A stretch of DNA of 7,242 bases, taken from contig JAQUUM010000058.1 of NCBI GenBank assembly GCA_028693885.1, positions 1 through 7,242 on the forward strand, written 5' to 3'. This document shows positions 7,034 to 7,242 of this stretch, piece after piece. The notes beneath the pieces were generated by a model. It searched no databases, was not told the DNA's origin, and saw only the letters and a list, made by a program, of their open reading frames with translations. This DNA is from Bacilli bacterium. GTDB lineage: Bacteria; Bacillota_I; Bacilli_A; ML615J-28; CAG-698. A program made the position numbers and the translations under genes. Position 1 is the first letter of the stretch; every line of letters starts with the position of its first letter.

Positions 7034-7061
7034 CAAATAAAAGTAGACATAAAAAGTCTAC
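7034..7061 (-). terminator. Probable rho-independent terminator for the minus-strand gene (hairpin 1)
   Basis: GTAGAC (7043-7048) and GTCTAC (7056-7061) form a perfect 6-bp stem around the A/T loop at 7049-7055. Read on the minus strand, the stem is followed by TTTTATTTG (complement of 7034-7042), a fair U tract, so it would end transcripts from the minus-strand gene that stops at 7106. Its arm at 7056-7061 is shared with the neighbouring hairpin, so only one of the two can form fully at a time. Confidence 0.45.
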
Positions 7062-7101
7062 CAATACTTTGCCGTTTTAACAATAGTATCGGACCTTTTT
7101 T
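7056..7101 (+). terminator. Probable rho-independent terminator after tRNA-Leu, likely bidirectional (hairpin 2)
   Basis: The 5' arm at 7061-7071 (CC, mismatch A, ATACT, TTG) pairs with the 3' arm at 7081-7092 (CAA, bulged T, AGTAT, mismatch C, GG) around a 9-base loop at 7072-7080. A run of six T follows at 7096-7101. GTC at 7056-7058 can also pair with GAC at 7092-7094 as an alternative base of the stem. On the minus strand the same hairpin is followed by TTTTT (complement of 7051-7055). The placement between a + strand tRNA and a minus-strand gene end fits a shared bidirectional terminator. The stem is imperfect, so the call is moderate. Confidence 0.6.
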
Positions 7102-7105
7102 ATTG

Positions 7106-7242
7106 TCAATAAAGAGTAAATCTATTATCAGTTTTTACTAGGGATTGTAGTGTTTGATATTGAGAATATTCATAGTTTTTACAAACTAATTTTTCCAATT
7201 TTATTTCAGTTTTCTTTGCAACCGATATGACAATTACATTAA
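7106..7242 (-). CDS. C-terminal fragment of an unrecognised minus-strand protein
   Basis: A minus-strand frame is open from the window edge for 45 codons and ends at TGA (complement of 7106-7108). It reads as a short hydrophobic stretch (NVIVISVA), then a Lys/Glu-rich segment (KKTEIKLEKLVC), then Tyr/Gln-rich residues and the ending LVKTDNRFTLY. The composition looks like genuine protein, the other two minus frames carry stops in this stretch, and terminator-like hairpins follow the stop at the right distance. I do not recognise the family, and the start lies outside the window. The gene converges on tRNA-Leu, with 110 bases between the stop and the tRNA end. Chance openness over 45 codons in AT-rich DNA remains possible. 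Confidence 0.5.
   Translation of the reverse strand, partial: NVIVISVAKKTEIKLEKLVCKNYEYSQYQTLQSLVKTDNRFTLY

Overview
The window is AT-rich (about 30% G+C by eye). It uses the standard bacterial code: hisB and hisH end in TGA and Trp is TGG. Leucine is mostly TTA and arginine mostly AGA, and genes are packed tightly on one strand behind purine-rich ribosome binding sites. With a short-form HisG plus HisZ and a gene order of hisZ-G-D-C-B-H-A-F-IE, this points to a low-GC Bacillota (Clostridia- or Erysipelotrichia-like). The exact taxon cannot be fixed from this window.

Positions 1-6842 hold an almost complete histidine biosynthesis operon on the + strand. It opens inside hisZ, whose 5' end lies outside the window. 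HisG with HisZ starts the pathway, condensing ATP and PRPP. The fused HisIE removes pyrophosphate and opens the ring, and HisA isomerises the product to PRFAR. HisH and HisF convert PRFAR and glutamine to imidazole glycerol phosphate and AICAR. HisB dehydrates that product, HisC transaminates it, and HisD oxidises histidinol to histidine. The one missing step is histidinol-phosphate phosphatase: HisB here has only its dehydratase domain. Genes are separated by 16 bp or less, or overlap by 1-14 bp, so translational coupling is likely. All the key catalytic residues I could check are present.

Positions 6843-6911 are a short AT-rich spacer with no evident terminator for the his operon. It carries a good extended -10 promoter for the tRNA-Leu(UAG) gene at 6912-6995, which has a perfect acceptor stem and an encoded CCA.

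Positions 6996-7105 are non-coding. They hold a perfect extended -10 motif and two overlapping hairpins flanked by A and T tracts, best read as a bidirectional terminator between converging transcripts and possibly a small RNA. From 7106 to the window end, the C-terminus of an unrecognised minus-strand protein converges on the tRNA.

I found no mobile element, CRISPR array or novel multi-gene system. The window is essentially a conserved core-metabolism operon, and the least explained part is the last 250 bases.
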